Assembly: GCA_951230915.1 (NCBI GenBank) | Contig: OX579636.1 | Coordinates: 40,117,912 to 40,181,911, forward strand | From: Antitrichia curtipendula | Taxonomy: Eukaryota; Streptophyta; Bryopsida; Hypnales; Leucodontaceae | DNA length: 64,000 nucleotides | Reading direction: 5' to 3' | Shown: positions 23,300 to 35,861 of the stretch, one piece after another | Layout of the letters: each line of letters begins with the position of its first letter | How positions within the stretch are numbered: the stretch's first letter is position 1 | The notes under the pieces: generated by a model | Database searches by the model: none | Seen by the model: only the letters and a program-made list of their open reading frames with translations | Told to the model about the DNA's origin: nothing | Position numbers and translations under genes: made by a program

Positions 23300-26120
23300 T
23301 TAACCACAAGGTGTGAGCTTCTTGTTGCCAGCTCCTCTCGGATTATCATCCTTCCAATCATCCCAGGCCCGGGCCTTGTTAGTGGCAGCCTCGTCATCAC
23401 TGTCATCATCGTTCTTTTCCTCCCCAACCCACGACGACTGTCTAGCCTCATCAAAAATCTTCTGATTTTTCTCGTTCCAGGTGCGCATAATTTCCATTTC
23501 TGCCAAGCCGGCCTGCTCTATACTCATGCTTGGTAAGCTGCATAATTCAGTCACTCAGCTTCTTAGATTCTCAGAATGAAAAATCCTAAGGAGTTGCACA
23601 AGAAGAAATTGAACAGATTCAATTCCTACGCAGTTTTCAATTATACACATCTGTGAGTGTGTAAACAGACATGATGTCACGAATAAGCCTGAAAAACGGC
23701 ATCGCTAAACCATAGCCATACCTGTGACTAGGTTGGAAGACTTGAGCTATCTGTCGTTCACGATCAGAGGAAAGGCTTCCACTGACCACACTTGCAGGCC
23801 CAAACAGCATGGGACTCCCATGAGTGTGTTGATGACTGGGCTGTATAGCAACCCGCCCCTCTATCACGTCTTGAGCATACGTTGCACAGTTTATGGGTAC
23901 TGCTGGTCTCGAAGTCTGAGCCTTAACGGCCCCTTGTCTGTGCCAATCATCAGCTCTTTGATGCCTTTCATCCAACACTTCCTTCGAAAATGACTCCCTG
24001 CCCTGTAGGACAAAAAATGTTTGATCAACAATTGCCAAATTCCTAACTTGGTACACACGTGCATCTAATTCACAAGAATCTCAATGCCATTTTCCTAAAT
24101 TTGCGAACATTGATCCAGAGACACATGCAAATGATCCCCCAATGAAGCCGATTCCAATGATATGATTCAATGGTACCAGGATGCTAACCTCTTCGTTAGC
24201 AGCTTTGACAGAAGCTAACATCTCTTCCTCCCGTTGCAGCATTTCGACCAAGTCCAAGGACTGTTTTTGGAAAAACACAGATTCGTAAACAAGAAGAGGA
24301 AAAAAATGTTCTAATCGACATCCATCCTAGTCCAAAGTAGCACTAAGACAACCCAATGCTTTCACTTAGAATTTTTGTAATCTCAAAAGCATAACTAATC
24401 CCATGTTGCAATCAGACCCACAAAACTGGTATGAGGCACATTTCAAAACATTTCAGGTAGTCGGGAAAGATGTCTACACAAACCTTGCACAGAGCGAGTG
24501 ATATCTGCATGAACCAAGCCTGCAGTTTCCTCCACACAAATGACATTTAGTACAAGGCACGTATAAGAAAATCAGAATCTAAATGTTTGTGCAAGATTTC
24601 AGAACAGTGGAAAAAAGCTAACAAAACATTTCAGAGAAATCCTGATCAAGCACTAGGGTAACGTAAATTTACCTCTCGCTCCTCTTCGTCGTCTTCATCT
24701 GGCAAATTTTCTTCCCCTTGCTCAACAGTCGTAGTCTTAGCAGTGGCTTGCATAGAGCGCCGCCGCCTCTCCTTCCTCTCCTTGATTTCTTGCAATTTAG
24801 ATTCCGCAGCTCTTTGCTTTCTGAACCGTGCAACCTACAGCATCAGCTCCCAATTCAGAAAATGAAGAAGCATTGAGCGTGTTAACAAAACCAAAAACTG
24901 ATGTCCAATATTGAACTCATATCTTCAAAAACTCGGTCACAGTCTGCCGATATCTATGAGAAGTTTTCATGTATGAAGGTGGATATGTAATATTAGTCCT
25001 TGCTAACATACATACCTTTTCCGCTCTTCTTGTTTCAGGTGTAGTCTGGCCCTCTCTGGTAAGAACCTGAGCCTCACTTTCTGAAAGAAGTTCTAAGCGC
25101 TCGCATGATCGAATGAAGCTCTGCCCAGAAACCAACAGTGATGATTCAGACAGTGGAAGAGAGACAACAGTAGCAAATGGCGTAACAAACCAGTAAAGCA
25201 CATCCAGAAAGGAAATTTCTAGAAAAGGGCAGACAAAATCTAATATACATGATGACTAAGTAGTTCAAATCAAAATGCACTGGATTTTAGCTTGGAAAAT
25301 ACATCAGACAACAGTGTAACTTAATAATGCAAGATAGAATTATCTGATAGAAAACGCACCAATAACTGTCCTTTAGAAACCCTAATCAATTGCATTCGGT
25401 CTTCTGTCTCCAACTTCTCGGTAAGATCACCCAAGTAATACGGAATCTGCATCTTGTAAATTTAGGAAGTGCTAAACAACAAACTGACCTGAAATTCAAA
25501 CATCTGTTCAATTGCAAAGAGCCTCAGTAACCACAGAAATCATCTACAGACAGAAGATTCAAAATGCTGGTTATTCTCCAAAAACTGGTTACATACGATT
25601 CCGATAAAAACTGGTTACATACCAGCAAGTACTTGAGATCCCCAGTGCTGATGTCATCTTTCTCCTCGTTCCTAGAAAAGAGAGCCAACTTGTCTACAAT
25701 TTCTTGGCACTTCTGCAATATCTGGCAAGCTTTCTTTACATCGTCCTGCTCAACCAGATAGCTGTCGTGTAAGAATTCAGCGCTCGTCATTACTACGCAA
25801 ACAACACAAACCAGAACACAAATGTGCGCATAGTTGAACCCAAAAAAGCAAGAACACGATGCTCAGAGCAGCAGAAAGCCGGATATTTATATTTTAGGGT
25901 TTTCACCAAGAAAAATGGTCAAGCTCAACTTCTCGACGCATTTAAGAGGTCCATTAAACTACAGTCGTAGATGATGTGAAACACAGACAAATCTAACCCT
26001 TTACAAAGGAACCCTGAAATTGCCTACATTTCCAACCCGAGATGAGTTTGCCAGGCCGTGCAGTTGCTGCGCCTGGTAAAACAGCTGCGGAAGAGGCACA
26101 TCCTCCAAGTCTTCTCCCAT
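23300..26120 (-). CDS. TAP46: PP2A regulatory subunit TAP46 (TAP42/IGBP1 family)
   Basis: TAP46 binds the catalytic subunits of PP2A, PP4 and PP6 and acts downstream of TOR in the cytosol. Exons on the complement: 26028..26120, 25623..25745, 25360..25446, 25016..25120, 24673..24834, 24484..24519, 24189..24260, 23722..24002, 23300..23537; total 398 aa (plant homologues about 405). Family blocks in order: QKCQEIVDKLALFS, DDISTGDLKYLL, IPYYLGDLTEKL, RKQRAAESKLQEIKERKERR, an acidic DEDDEEER stretch, SLDLVEMLQREEEML, DDWHRQGAVKAQ, NCATYAQDVIEGR, LFGPASVVSG, ERERQIAQVFQPSH, and the end DDWKDDNPRGAGNKKLTPCG. For exon 2 I chose the acceptor before GACGATG (25745) because an upstream TAG acceptor would put a stop codon in frame. 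The N-terminus (MGEDLEDVPL) then aligns without gaps to family length. Confidence 0.96.
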
Positions 26121-29100
26121 AGCTATCAAATTAATTTACCCTTCACACTGCAAGAGTCACACAGACAATACCTCATTCACAATCAGACCATGAAGCAAAA
26201 ACTTCTTTTGACTACCGATTTTCAGCGTCCACTCAGGCCTGCTTGCACAAAACAGAAATTGAAACCCTTCTCTAATCTCAACTCTCTAAGAATTCACAGC
26301 TGCAGCCACTGCACACACACAAATTCTCTAAGTACTCCCCGTATTAACATGAATCCTAGTTCCAATCACTGCACATACACAAGCTCTCAAAATACTCCAA
26401 GTACCAACATGAAACCTAATTCCAATTGATGAAACGAGTGAAAATTAGACCTAAAGATACCCGCTTCACTCGCTTCCCACACCAAGGATCAAATCAACTA
26501 TTGTAGAGCAATTTCAAAGTAAGAAGAAGAAATGGCTGAAACAAATACCGAGAGAAAGGACAGAACTTGCCAAGCGTCGATCCTCAATCACTCACACACT
26601 CAGAAAACGTGTTGCAACTTAACAGACAAAGTTAGCGCAACCGATTTCTTCAAACCTCGCGCGCGCTTCAACAAAACCCTTGTTCCGAATTGTGTGGAAA
26701 AGAGAACTGAGAAAGATGGAGAGGACGGGAGGGGCTTGGCCGTGGATGGAAGCTTCAGAGGAATCGACGGTTGGGAAAATTTGGGAACGCTGGAAGGGAA
26801 CATGGGGACGTAAATTGTGAAAAGGGGAACTGGGAGCTGAGACAAGTTTGGTGCCCTGAGAGCATGTCCAACCCGCACGGCAAATATGGAGCCTTCGGCA
26901 CGTTACACTCACAAGAATTTGATTTTTCTTCAAAATTTCTGAAATAGTCAGTGCATATAGGATAAAAGTTCTCACTTAATTAAAAGATATCAAATTTTAT
27001 TGGTCAATTATATAAAAGTACATTTGAAAAACAATCCTCTCTATATGAAAAATATCAAAGTTAACTCAATCTAAAGGCAAAATTTAGCTTAATAACGATA
27101 ATATGATTTCAAGCTTTTTGTCCATGGTGTTCTTGGTCTTAAAATTAGAGTAATTAATTAGGAAATTTTCATGCTATTCTTCATTGTTATTTGTACATTG
27201 TAGAAAAAGTTCAAATTATTTGAATTTTTTTGTTACATTTAATAGTTTACTTTTATATTTTTCTATAGAAATTATAAAAATGACAATTTTTTGAAACTAC
27301 TAGGGATTTTTACACTAATAGACTATATTACTTTTATCTCAAGTGAAACTAATATTGAACCTAGACTTTAATTTTAAATGCTAATTTGAATTGAATTGAT
27401 CAAAATTATGATTGGATTTAATAAGAAAAATGATATTTTCATTCATCAATTAAAAATTGAATAATACAATTTGTAGGCTTGGATATTTAAAATTAAAAAT
27501 GATACTAACAAAGATAATTCAGTTATAACTTTACTTTAGAGTATAAATTACTCTAATTCAAATGAATATAGGAATTATGCAATTTTGAAATGAGCACAAA
27601 TATAGGACTTCAAATTATTTTAGAAAACATTGATAGAATTTGGTCCACACTATTGTCATACTATTTCATATATTATAATTGTCATATACTTTCCAACTAA
27701 ATTCATTCAATTTTTGTTATCTTCCAAGGATAGAAAATGATGTCTTTCAAATGATATAGTAAAAATCTCCCATTTTCGGGGAGCATTGATTGTAAATGAA
27801 AATTAAATTTTTTTGGTTGAAGTTCAACCATAAAAAAGTGTATGAGACTATTGAGGCAATGCGTGGAACAAAGTTTAGTCCATTTGACTATGTAGATTGC
27901 AAAATCATAATACTTGAAGTTTGAAAAAAAGCTAACCTTATCAAATGAAGATAGGAAATTTCAAGTCCTTTGGAATTAAAAAAATTTCTCTGCTTAAAAA
28001 TGAGGATTTTACACTTGATTCATTAATATACCTTGTTAGATACACTCAAACAAAATTTCAAAAGCAAATCAAAGGGCTAACTAACTCAAAATTCCTTGCA
28101 TTACAAAGAAATCAAGTAGTCTAATAATACACTAGCCTTTTTTTGATGATTCCTTGTGCACTCATGAATTTGTCTTTTTGAAATTCAAATAGTGAAAACA
28201 TAGAGCCTAACATTTAGAATATATGGAAAAGATTTAAAAATCTTTAACTACACATATCAAGACACATATTGCTAGCTTATAGCATTTGAAGTTCAAAAAA
28301 TGTTTGTTTTTCTCAAAATTGCCCATCATAGTTTGACTCTTTTTGGACTATGATTTTTGAACTAGAATTAGATTTTTTTTGACAATTTTGTACTATATCA
28401 TATTAGTTACATATATGCCAAATTTCTAAGGGATTAGTAAAAGATGTCCAACCTAACTAAATTGTCTAAATTTTTTTGATCAACATAACTTTTTACATTG
28501 GCATTTGAGCCAAAAGAATTCTCTTCCTACAACAATGGTTAGTATGTGCACCTTTGTGCAAATTTTATAAAAAAATCCTTTCTAAGCTAATTTTGCAAGT
28601 ACCTACCCAAATATTCAATAAACAATTGTTTCTAGGGGTTAAAATGATCATAAATTTTTTTGTACTTGTTAATATATGTTCATCTAAATTTCTCCACTAA
28701 ATTTGAAAAGGCCTCACACTAATTCAATTAATGTAGACAAACATGATAAATATTTTATGTTGCATATGCCTAATACTCTACATGAGGATTACATTTAATA
28801 TAAATTATGTAATTTTTGTCACAAAAGTTCTACATGTCATCTTGTAATTGTATCTCTCAAATATTGACATAGTGGTTTTTTGATTTTCTTTCTTGTTTAT
28901 CTCTCTATTTTGATTGTTCAATTTCTTAACTTAAATTTTATTGTGTATATTTTATATAATTTTGGATGTGCTTCTAATGATAGCACTCTCAAGTTCTAAA
29001 TCCAAATGAATCATTCAAACCTTATTTTATCTGCAAAGTCAATTTGCTACCGTAGCTTCCTAGATGGTTGAACACTTTTTTTCCTAGTAATTAATTAAAA

Positions 29101-29942
29101 GTGCAAAAAATAATTAGGCAATCCAAAAATTAATATAGGAAAATTGAAATTTTTTAGGAAATAATCATAATAAATTAAGCATTCATCCAATTTGTTTTTA
29201 CAATTTTGGAATAGTTGCTACTACTTTCATCTAAGATCTACATCTGAATACTTGTCTTAGATCTCCAAATTGTAAACTTTTTACCTAATGTGTTGGGATT
29301 TTGTTAAGTGTCAAGGTTTGTTGCTCATAAAAAATATTTATTTGTGAAAGATTGTATTTTGGAAAGATGCAAATGGCAAGGCAAAAAACTTTGCAATGTA
29401 AATTTACAATTATTGACAAAGAAGAGATGCAAGATTGAGTGGAGTGAGTTGAATTTCTATGAATTATCACTCCATCTCTCTATAATCTCTCTATAGGACA
29501 AATTAGATCAACAATTTCCCAAAAATTTAGACACCCTTTTAATTATTAATTTTATCATTTATCACCAAGCTGCTAAGAAGCTACGGTATAATTTACATGT
29601 GCATTGATTGGATTCCTTTTGTAATTGAATTTTGGTCAACTTCCTTGACAAGACTGTCAGAATGTACAGTACAAGTAATATTTTACTTTTACTTTTACTT
29701 TTCGAAGTGTAGTCGGAATGAATGATATTTTATTCATTCATCCATCCTCTGCAGTCGTCTCTTCCAAGGCTTAGTCCGCGTTCCGACTTCGCAGGTTTCT
29801 CCAGGACAGGCTCTCCATAGCTTTTGCTGCTGCGACCAAATCACGTCTCCGCCATCGCCGATTTGCTCAAGCTTGCGGATAGCTTCATAATATATATTCC
29901 GCGGGTACTGATTTCCTGGTTTTCAATTCGGAGTCTGGAATA
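26121..29942. other. Intergenic DNA between TAP46 and CHMP5
   Basis: 26121-26880 is the TAP46 5' side, of mixed composition. 26920-29600 is strongly AT-rich with no gene seen. A right end of the TTAA family (CTAGGGG then TTAA at 28639-28642) lies at 28632-28638, with related interior phrases upstream to about 28200 but no recognisable left end. 29600-29942 is the CHMP5 promoter and 5' untranslated side. Confidence 0.45.
28200..28638 (+). mobile_element. TTAA-family element remnant, right end only
   Basis: Ends CTAGGGG|TTAA, preceded by a CTACCCAAATATTC phrase matching the CTACCCGGA phrase near the right end of the 5853 and 50366 copies. An upstream block containing TAGCATTTGAAGTTCAAAAA resembles their internal GATATTAGCATTCAAAGTTG block. 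The left end could not be placed. Confidence 0.35.
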
Positions 29943-32114
29943 ATGAGGCGCGTTTTTGGTGTGAAGAAGGAGAAGGCGCCCGCGCCTACGGTTGAGGAGG
30001 CGACACAGAGGGTTAGTGATGACTTCGCACCTTGAGTTTTAGCTCTTTTGAAAAGGATTTAGATTGGATTAAGGAAGGGGATGCGTGGTCTTCGTTGTGT
30101 ATAGATCTAGGGTGACCAAAGGATTGGGTGGTTATGGGGGGGGAGCAGATTAATAAAAGGGGCGATACAATTGATGAGAAAATAAAGAAGCTGGATGGGG
30201 AGCTCTTTAGGTACCGGGAGCAGATCAAGAAGACTCGGCCTGGACCTGCGCAGGAGGCTATCAAGGCTCGTGCTATGCGAATTTTAAAGCAAAAAAAGAT
30301 GTAATTGTTCTCTGCGTTTTTTCATGGAATTAGTCTTTATGTCATCACTCACTGAATAGAAAGAGGATTTGCACGTAATAAACATCGAAGGATTTGGAGG
30401 ATGTAGATCAGTAGGTTACAATTGCTTTGGGAAAATAGAATCTACAGAGCGCTTTGAGTTTTGGTCAGAGGTGTGAAGTTCAACAAGCACTCAATCGGTG
30501 ATGAATGAGCTTTTGTAGGAAATTTAGGGTTTCAGGTTGGAGTGCGGGGTGGTCGTGGATTTCAGTCCTGTGGATGGAATTGAATTCGAATTATGCTTAT
30601 TTGGCAGGTATGAAGGACAACGGGATCAAATTTACAGTCAAACTTTCAACTTGGAGCAAGTTGCTTTTGCAACAGAGGGACTCAAGGATGCGCAGCAAAC
30701 GGTGCGATTTTTCGTCTCCTTGCTCTAACTTTGTTCTTTTCTCATAGCAGGGGTCAGGCGGAATTAAACCCTAAAAGGACAAAGCAGCCCAAATTGGGCC
30801 CTCATGGTTTTTTGTTTTTTGCATTTTCTTAAGCGGGTCATATGAGGATTTAATTATGTTTAATTTATTTATTTACTGTCCAACATATGCAGTGTTCTTT
30901 ACCGATTCTGGTGATATAATATTTGTCCGTGTCTGAATTATGGTATTCAGTATTTGTTGATTATGAAACCATGAAATCTAGGCCCATTAGGGTTTAATTT
31001 GCTGTCTTCACGTCTATTTTGACCTCGTTAGAACTCGAAACGTAGCTGACATGAGAACTTTGGACAGTAGTATTTTTTAATTCCTGTTATTATTGCAGTA
31101 TGTTTGAGTCTATGGTACTTTGTCTGTGCAGATGTCAGCCATGAAAGCTGCGAACAAGGATTTGAAGGGAACCATGAAGACGCTCAAGATGGATGATATT
31201 GATGTGCGTCTCTATATCTCAATTGTTTGTTATGTGAATCCTCTTTGTTTTAGGTCTTGCATATCTGGAGTTCAAGAATTACAAGCATCGCCAGAGATTT
31301 ACGATAAGCTGCTACTACGCGTTGTACAAGGCTACTCACGAATTTCTTGTGAACTTTTGTCTGCAGAAAATGCAAGATGAAATGATGGACTTAGTTGACT
31401 ACAGCTCGGAGATTCAGGAGACGCTTGGTCGCAGCTATGGTGTGCCCGATGATCTTGATGAAGAGGAACTCATGGGAGGTATAACATCGTTCTTTCAGTA
31501 GTTTTAAATTGAGACTTCTCAGCTTCAGTCGTCAGTAATTTACATTCCAACACTGAATTCTAACAGTGACTCCAAGATAATACTCATTTTGGCCGTGGTA
31601 TACATGTAACAGAGTTGGATGCTTTGGAAGCCGACATGGGATTGGAAACAGAATCAGATGGCATGCCATCCTATTTGCAAGATGACAAAGAGCCGGAGGT
31701 GGAGTCCGACATTAATTTGCCTGCCGCTCCCTCTGGTCATGCACAGCCACAGGTTAGTGTCTTTTAATGATATTTTATTGGACGAGCATAAGCACGAAGT
31801 ATCAGTGGGCTCAATTACGTAACTATATTTTGGGATATTTTTTGAGTATAGGAGGACACTAGGATAGTTATAAGCTTTTCTTTTTTTCATATTCTTGAAA
31901 TATTTGAGGATGTAGGATATTTTTTATGAGACTTCAGAGGTTTTTGCACATCTTAAATGTCAATTCGTGTTTGTATGTCGTCCTTTGAAGGTCTCAATGT
32001 TTTTAACCTGGAGACTTGCCCAGAGAATCAACTTTAACAACGCATGATCACTTTGAACAGGCTGCAGATGAGTATGGCTTTCCAACAGTTCCGAGAACAT
32101 CAATACGAACGTAA
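29943..32114 (+). CDS. VPS60: ESCRT-III-related charged multivesicular body protein 5 (VPS60)
   Basis: CHMP5/VPS60 is an SNF7-family protein that binds LIP5 and tunes VPS4-driven ESCRT-III disassembly on endosomes. Exons: 29943..30011, 30149..30300, 30608..30701, 31132..31203, 31367..31478, 31613..31752, 32061..32114; total 230 aa. The frame holds through GT-AG introns of phases 0, 2, 0, 0, 1 and 0. Blocks in order: MRRVFGVKKEK start, RINKRGD, KTRPGPAQEAIKARAMRILK, KKMYEGQRDQIYSQTFNLEQ, GLKDAQQTM, LKGTMKTLKMDDID, KMQDEMMDLVDYSSEIQE, LGRSYGVPDDLDE, GELDALEADMG, SYLQDD and the acidic C-terminal tail. The basic N-terminal helices and acidic C-terminus are typical. Intron 3 holds a possible 226-bp TTAA-bounded element (30768-30993). 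Confidence 0.96.
30768..30993. mobile_element. Possible 226-bp TTAA-bounded inverted-repeat element in CHMP5 intron 3
   Basis: TTAA (30764-30767) then ACCCTAAAAGGAC; at the other side GGCCCATTAGGGT then TTAA (30994-30997). The inverted match is about 7-9 bp, with weaker similarity inward. The ends resemble but differ from those of the larger TTAA family, so membership is uncertain. Confidence 0.4.
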
Positions 32115-32654
32115 CTAGTTCGGTTCCAGTTGGAAGACAGTAAGTAGCTAAGTTAGTAGTACAGGCCCATATGGTAGTGTTTGGAGCTCATATTTGTCAC
32201 TCGAGTTGACAATTTGAGAACGGTATTTCATGATTTCATGTGCATATGTTACAAAGTCTTCATGTGTTGACGACACCCAGATTCTTCTTTTGAGTGGATC
32301 CCGCTGGTACTTGTACGTTAATTTATTTACTTTAGTATCAGCTTTGGATAGATGTGTGACTCTATACCAAATCAGTTGGTAAGTGATTCCAACTGCTGCT
32401 AAATGATGTACTCATAACAGCAGTTGTTGATTGTATGGCAAACGCATCAGTAATTACTCATTGTTTACACACAACTTGCTATTAGCAAAGGAATGTCCTG
32501 ACTATGATAAACACACAAGGTTTGAAGCAGAATATGTTTAGTTTTGTTGCAAAGCAACGGAACAGCTCAAATGTTGCAACCATCGCCTTCAGATACTCTG
32601 TCTCCGGGCTTCTTGTGTGAGGTGCTTCATTGTTTCCACATGAAGGTTTGGACT

Positions 32655-33083
32655 CCACGGAAGGTGGGTGCTCCCAAAATCCCACCCTGCAGAAAACCGC
32701 CATCATCACTCTGTACATCTCCAAAATCAATATGTACTTTTGCTGAAGTAATGATTTAAGAATATCTACCAAAAAAAAACTTTGACCCTTTATAACTTTT
32801 GCACACCTTTTGGTGCACTAGAACCTCTTTTCACTTGCCAACAAGAAATATGAAAATTTAATCAGTCTAATAATAGTAATTAGGCATAGTAGCAAAGAGT
32901 GGTGGTTTGTGGGTACCCACCTTGGCACATTCCATTTCCTAATCTATTGCCAACAAGAGAATGTAAAAACTTGACCAATCTAGTAATAATAATAATTAGG
33001 CAATGTAGCAAGTAATTAGACACATTAACAAAAAAATGGAGGTTTTTGAGTATCCACCTTAGTGCATTCCATCTCCTAATGTA
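32655..33083 (+). repeat. Dispersed repeat, second copy, with internal tandem duplication
   Basis: 32655-32930 parallels 21535-21810. Within it, a unit beginning GCCAACAAGA at about 32836 recurs at about 32949, each followed by an AATxATTAGGCA phrase and a CACCTTxGxxCATTCCATxTCCTAAT phrase. It is non-coding. Confidence 0.6.
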
Positions 33084-33507
33084 ACCCCACTGAGGTGATC
33101 CATACAATTATAAACAATCCACACTACGAAAAGGTTGTCATAAAATTGCAACTAACTTTTATATGAAAGGCTGTCATTTAGACTTGAGTTGCTTTTTGCT
33201 ACTTGAACTTCCTAAATGTAGCTTTTAAAAAAGCAACGCCTCTTCCCTTCTGGTCAAGAGCCAATAAATCGGTAACCGACCAACACTTCTCTTATTTTCC
33301 TAGGTTATTTTGTCGTCTTCAATATCCATTTTTTGCAGAATTTCAATTTGGGTATTATAGTCATACCAAAATTTAAGGCAAAAATGAAAATTTCAACCCA
33401 GTTTAGAGAATGCCTCCCACTGATTCAAACTCATCCAAAATCTACTGTTATAGCTCATTTTTAGTTTTTACATGACAATATGAATCTAAAAATGTAGGTT
33501 GTAACTA

Positions 33508-33635
33508 CCTTGGATCACACGCCAGATCACTACAATCAGGTCACGAAACAACGAAAAGAGGGAGCCTTGGATCACACGCCAAATCACTACAAAGAGGACA
33601 CGAAACAATGAAAAGAGCGAGCCTTGGATCACAGA
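33508..33635. repeat. 57-bp tandem repeat, 2.2 copies
   Basis: CCTTGGATCACA recurs at 33508, 33565 and 33622, exactly 57 bp apart. The intervening text (ATCACTACAA, CACGAAACAA, GAAAAGAG) is nearly identical. It lies 240 bp beyond the PBF1 stop. Confidence 0.92.
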
Positions 33636-33874
33636 TGAAGGTTTTACACGTGTCAAATCGGTGATTACTTGCAAATCAGCAGAGAATCCATAGGGCAAAT
33701 GTCCACACTCTTCGCACTGTCATAAACATGAGCGATGGCACCTTCTAATTCACTTGATGAAGTGCAGAGATTCAACAAGGTTTTACACGTGAAAAGTTAT
33801 GCACATTGTATCAACTCATATCAAAGTAAACTTCCAGCACTGAGTCACATTAATCGAGCAAACATTGGATCAAC

Positions 33875-35861
33875 CTAATCACGCTTGAGGGGCATTGATT
33901 CTCTTCTGATCCCATCTTTGTTAATGATCACAATCTCCACACCGTCACCCTGCATCACATCCAGCGCTTGTAAATACAGGGTAAACAGTCATGGTCCGCC
34001 ATGATTTAAACCACCATTATAGAAGTAAACAATATGTAACACCAGACTAAACATGATGATTAGCACAGGAACTTTTCAGGTCTCAACATACCGTGTAGAT
34101 GTCCCGCTCAGCAGCCGAGGCAAAAGTATCCTTGATCAAATCCACTGCTTCGTTCTCTGTAAGAGGCGTTGCTGACTCCTACACTCAAAAAAAAAATGGA
34201 GATTAAATCACTGAAAAGACATGCATCACGCCTACGACATCGTATAGACCCTATGGGCAGTCGGACCGAAACAGCAGTACATTAGACCCTAACCGGGACG
34301 TTCTGCAAGGCCTAACGGCCGTAGTACAACCTTACTCGCTTCGCTTGGTAGCATTTGTGGTTTAAAAGGGTCTTCAGAGAGCACCCTAAAGCCAAGATCA
34401 GAGGTCTTCAAAGCATCAGACCTGTAGAAAAATAACCTATAGTATGCTGGTTTTCCTCCTCCGTGTGCTCTGGACTGTACTACAAACTAGCTGCATTATT
34501 ATACATCAAAAGCATATACTATAACATATGCAGTCTATGATATCATCGACGCTCGCCTAAATGTCGAATTAAGTGGGGTTCTTAACACTCACCCTTTTTG
34601 GCAGAACAAGAGGGCTAGCAGATTTCAGTTGATTATCAAGGACCGGCATGATGAGAGTCTGGCCAGAACCTTGAGAGCTGTATCCCGAACGCTCGTAGGA
34701 ACCAACTGCGTCATATGTGTAGACGCAGCCTTTGCCTGATTGCCCACAACAATAAACAATACCAAAATAATTAAAAGGTTCACAATGAAAATAATCCAGG
34801 AGCTAGACTACCACTACAAAACAATGTACTCCTCACAATACTAAAACCGACCAGTTTCAAATACATTCAGTACGACGAAACCGCACACCTTCGCTGTCCA
34901 GCCCACCAAGAACATTGAATGCATAGTATGGGAAAAAACGCTTGTAGTAGAGTGTGTTTGACAGCAACTGCGCCATTGCTGGACAGCTCATCTGCTTGCT
35001 GTGCTGGTGCTGATAAATCTATAATCAAACAAAGAGCACATTTTAGCCTTGTACTCCTCGTTCCTGTAAATACTTTCTCAAAGATCTCCTATTAAATTCA
35101 TGTAGTCATGAATGGTAGGTTAATGTCGATCTAAGCAGAACGTTTGATCAGTATTAAGGTATATATTAAAAATGATGTGAAGGTAAAGTTGTCAAAATAA
35201 TATCAAAGTCTATGTCAATGACACTAAAATCACATTACCTAGTAACACCACCGAGTAATTTAAAATTAAGAACTTTGCCAATCTAGGGGCCGGAAAGCAC
35301 CAGAGAATCCAGAAAATCTACCTGGTGCCTAGCGTTTAACGTCTTTTGAAGAGCGTTAACGTCTGCTTGAAATCCCGCCGAAGCCAGCACACACTTCTCC
35401 GTTCTAACCATCCAAGAAACAACAAACATTTCAGTTCACGGAGAACCCTAATCCACACCCTAACCTCCTTAACAGTCCCTGAACACACGATCCTCTTGTA
35501 GACAAGAAAAATATACAACAACAAAAGATTGAAGCAGTAAGAGAGGGTACACACAAACTCACATCTGATAAATTTTCGAGTGTTCACGGGTTAAAATGCT
35601 GAACCCAGTGGACATTCTTGTATCAGCAGCGATCACACAGTAATCTGCTCCAGCTATCGCCACGCATGTCCTACATGTCCACCACCACAATTCGTAACCC
35701 TAGAAACCGATGTAACAAGCTAATCACAAAAGAATCCCATTAATACAAAATCATCCTCCGAAGTGAGAAAGTTACCCTCCGTTGTTGTCGTACGGACTCC
35801 ACGTAGCATGCTCAGTGGCCGCCGCAGCTTCAGCCATGCGAGGGGCAAACATCATCGACAT
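33875..35861 (-). CDS. PBF1: 20S proteasome subunit beta type-1 (beta-6), PBF1
   Basis: This is a non-catalytic ring subunit of the 20S proteasome core. Exons on the complement: 35776..35861, 35563..35670, 35322..35403, 34889..35018, 34593..34735, 34092..34178, 33875..33949; total 236 aa, stop TAG. Blocks in order: [132 protein letters not shown] and [13 protein letters not shown]. There is no active-site Thr after Gly, as expected for beta-6. Two starts are plausible: ATG at 35861 gives [12 protein letters not shown], and ATG at 35837 gives [13 protein letters not shown]. The second is closer to the usual length of 223-ish residues. The neighbours are unrelated in function. Confidence 0.96.

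Larger units (their letters stand above)
32115..33874. other. Convergent 3' flanks of CHMP5 and PBF1 with repeats
   Basis: CHMP5 (+) and PBF1 (-) face each other. 32115-32500 is likely the CHMP5 3' untranslated region. 32655-33083 carries dispersed and tandem repeats, and 33508-33635 a 57-bp tandem repeat. 33640-33874 is the probable PBF1 3' untranslated region. Confidence 0.5.

Noticed and set aside
26866..26890. GAGCATGTCCAACC motif resembling a plant miniature-element end
   Set aside because: Only one end was found and no inverted partner nearby.
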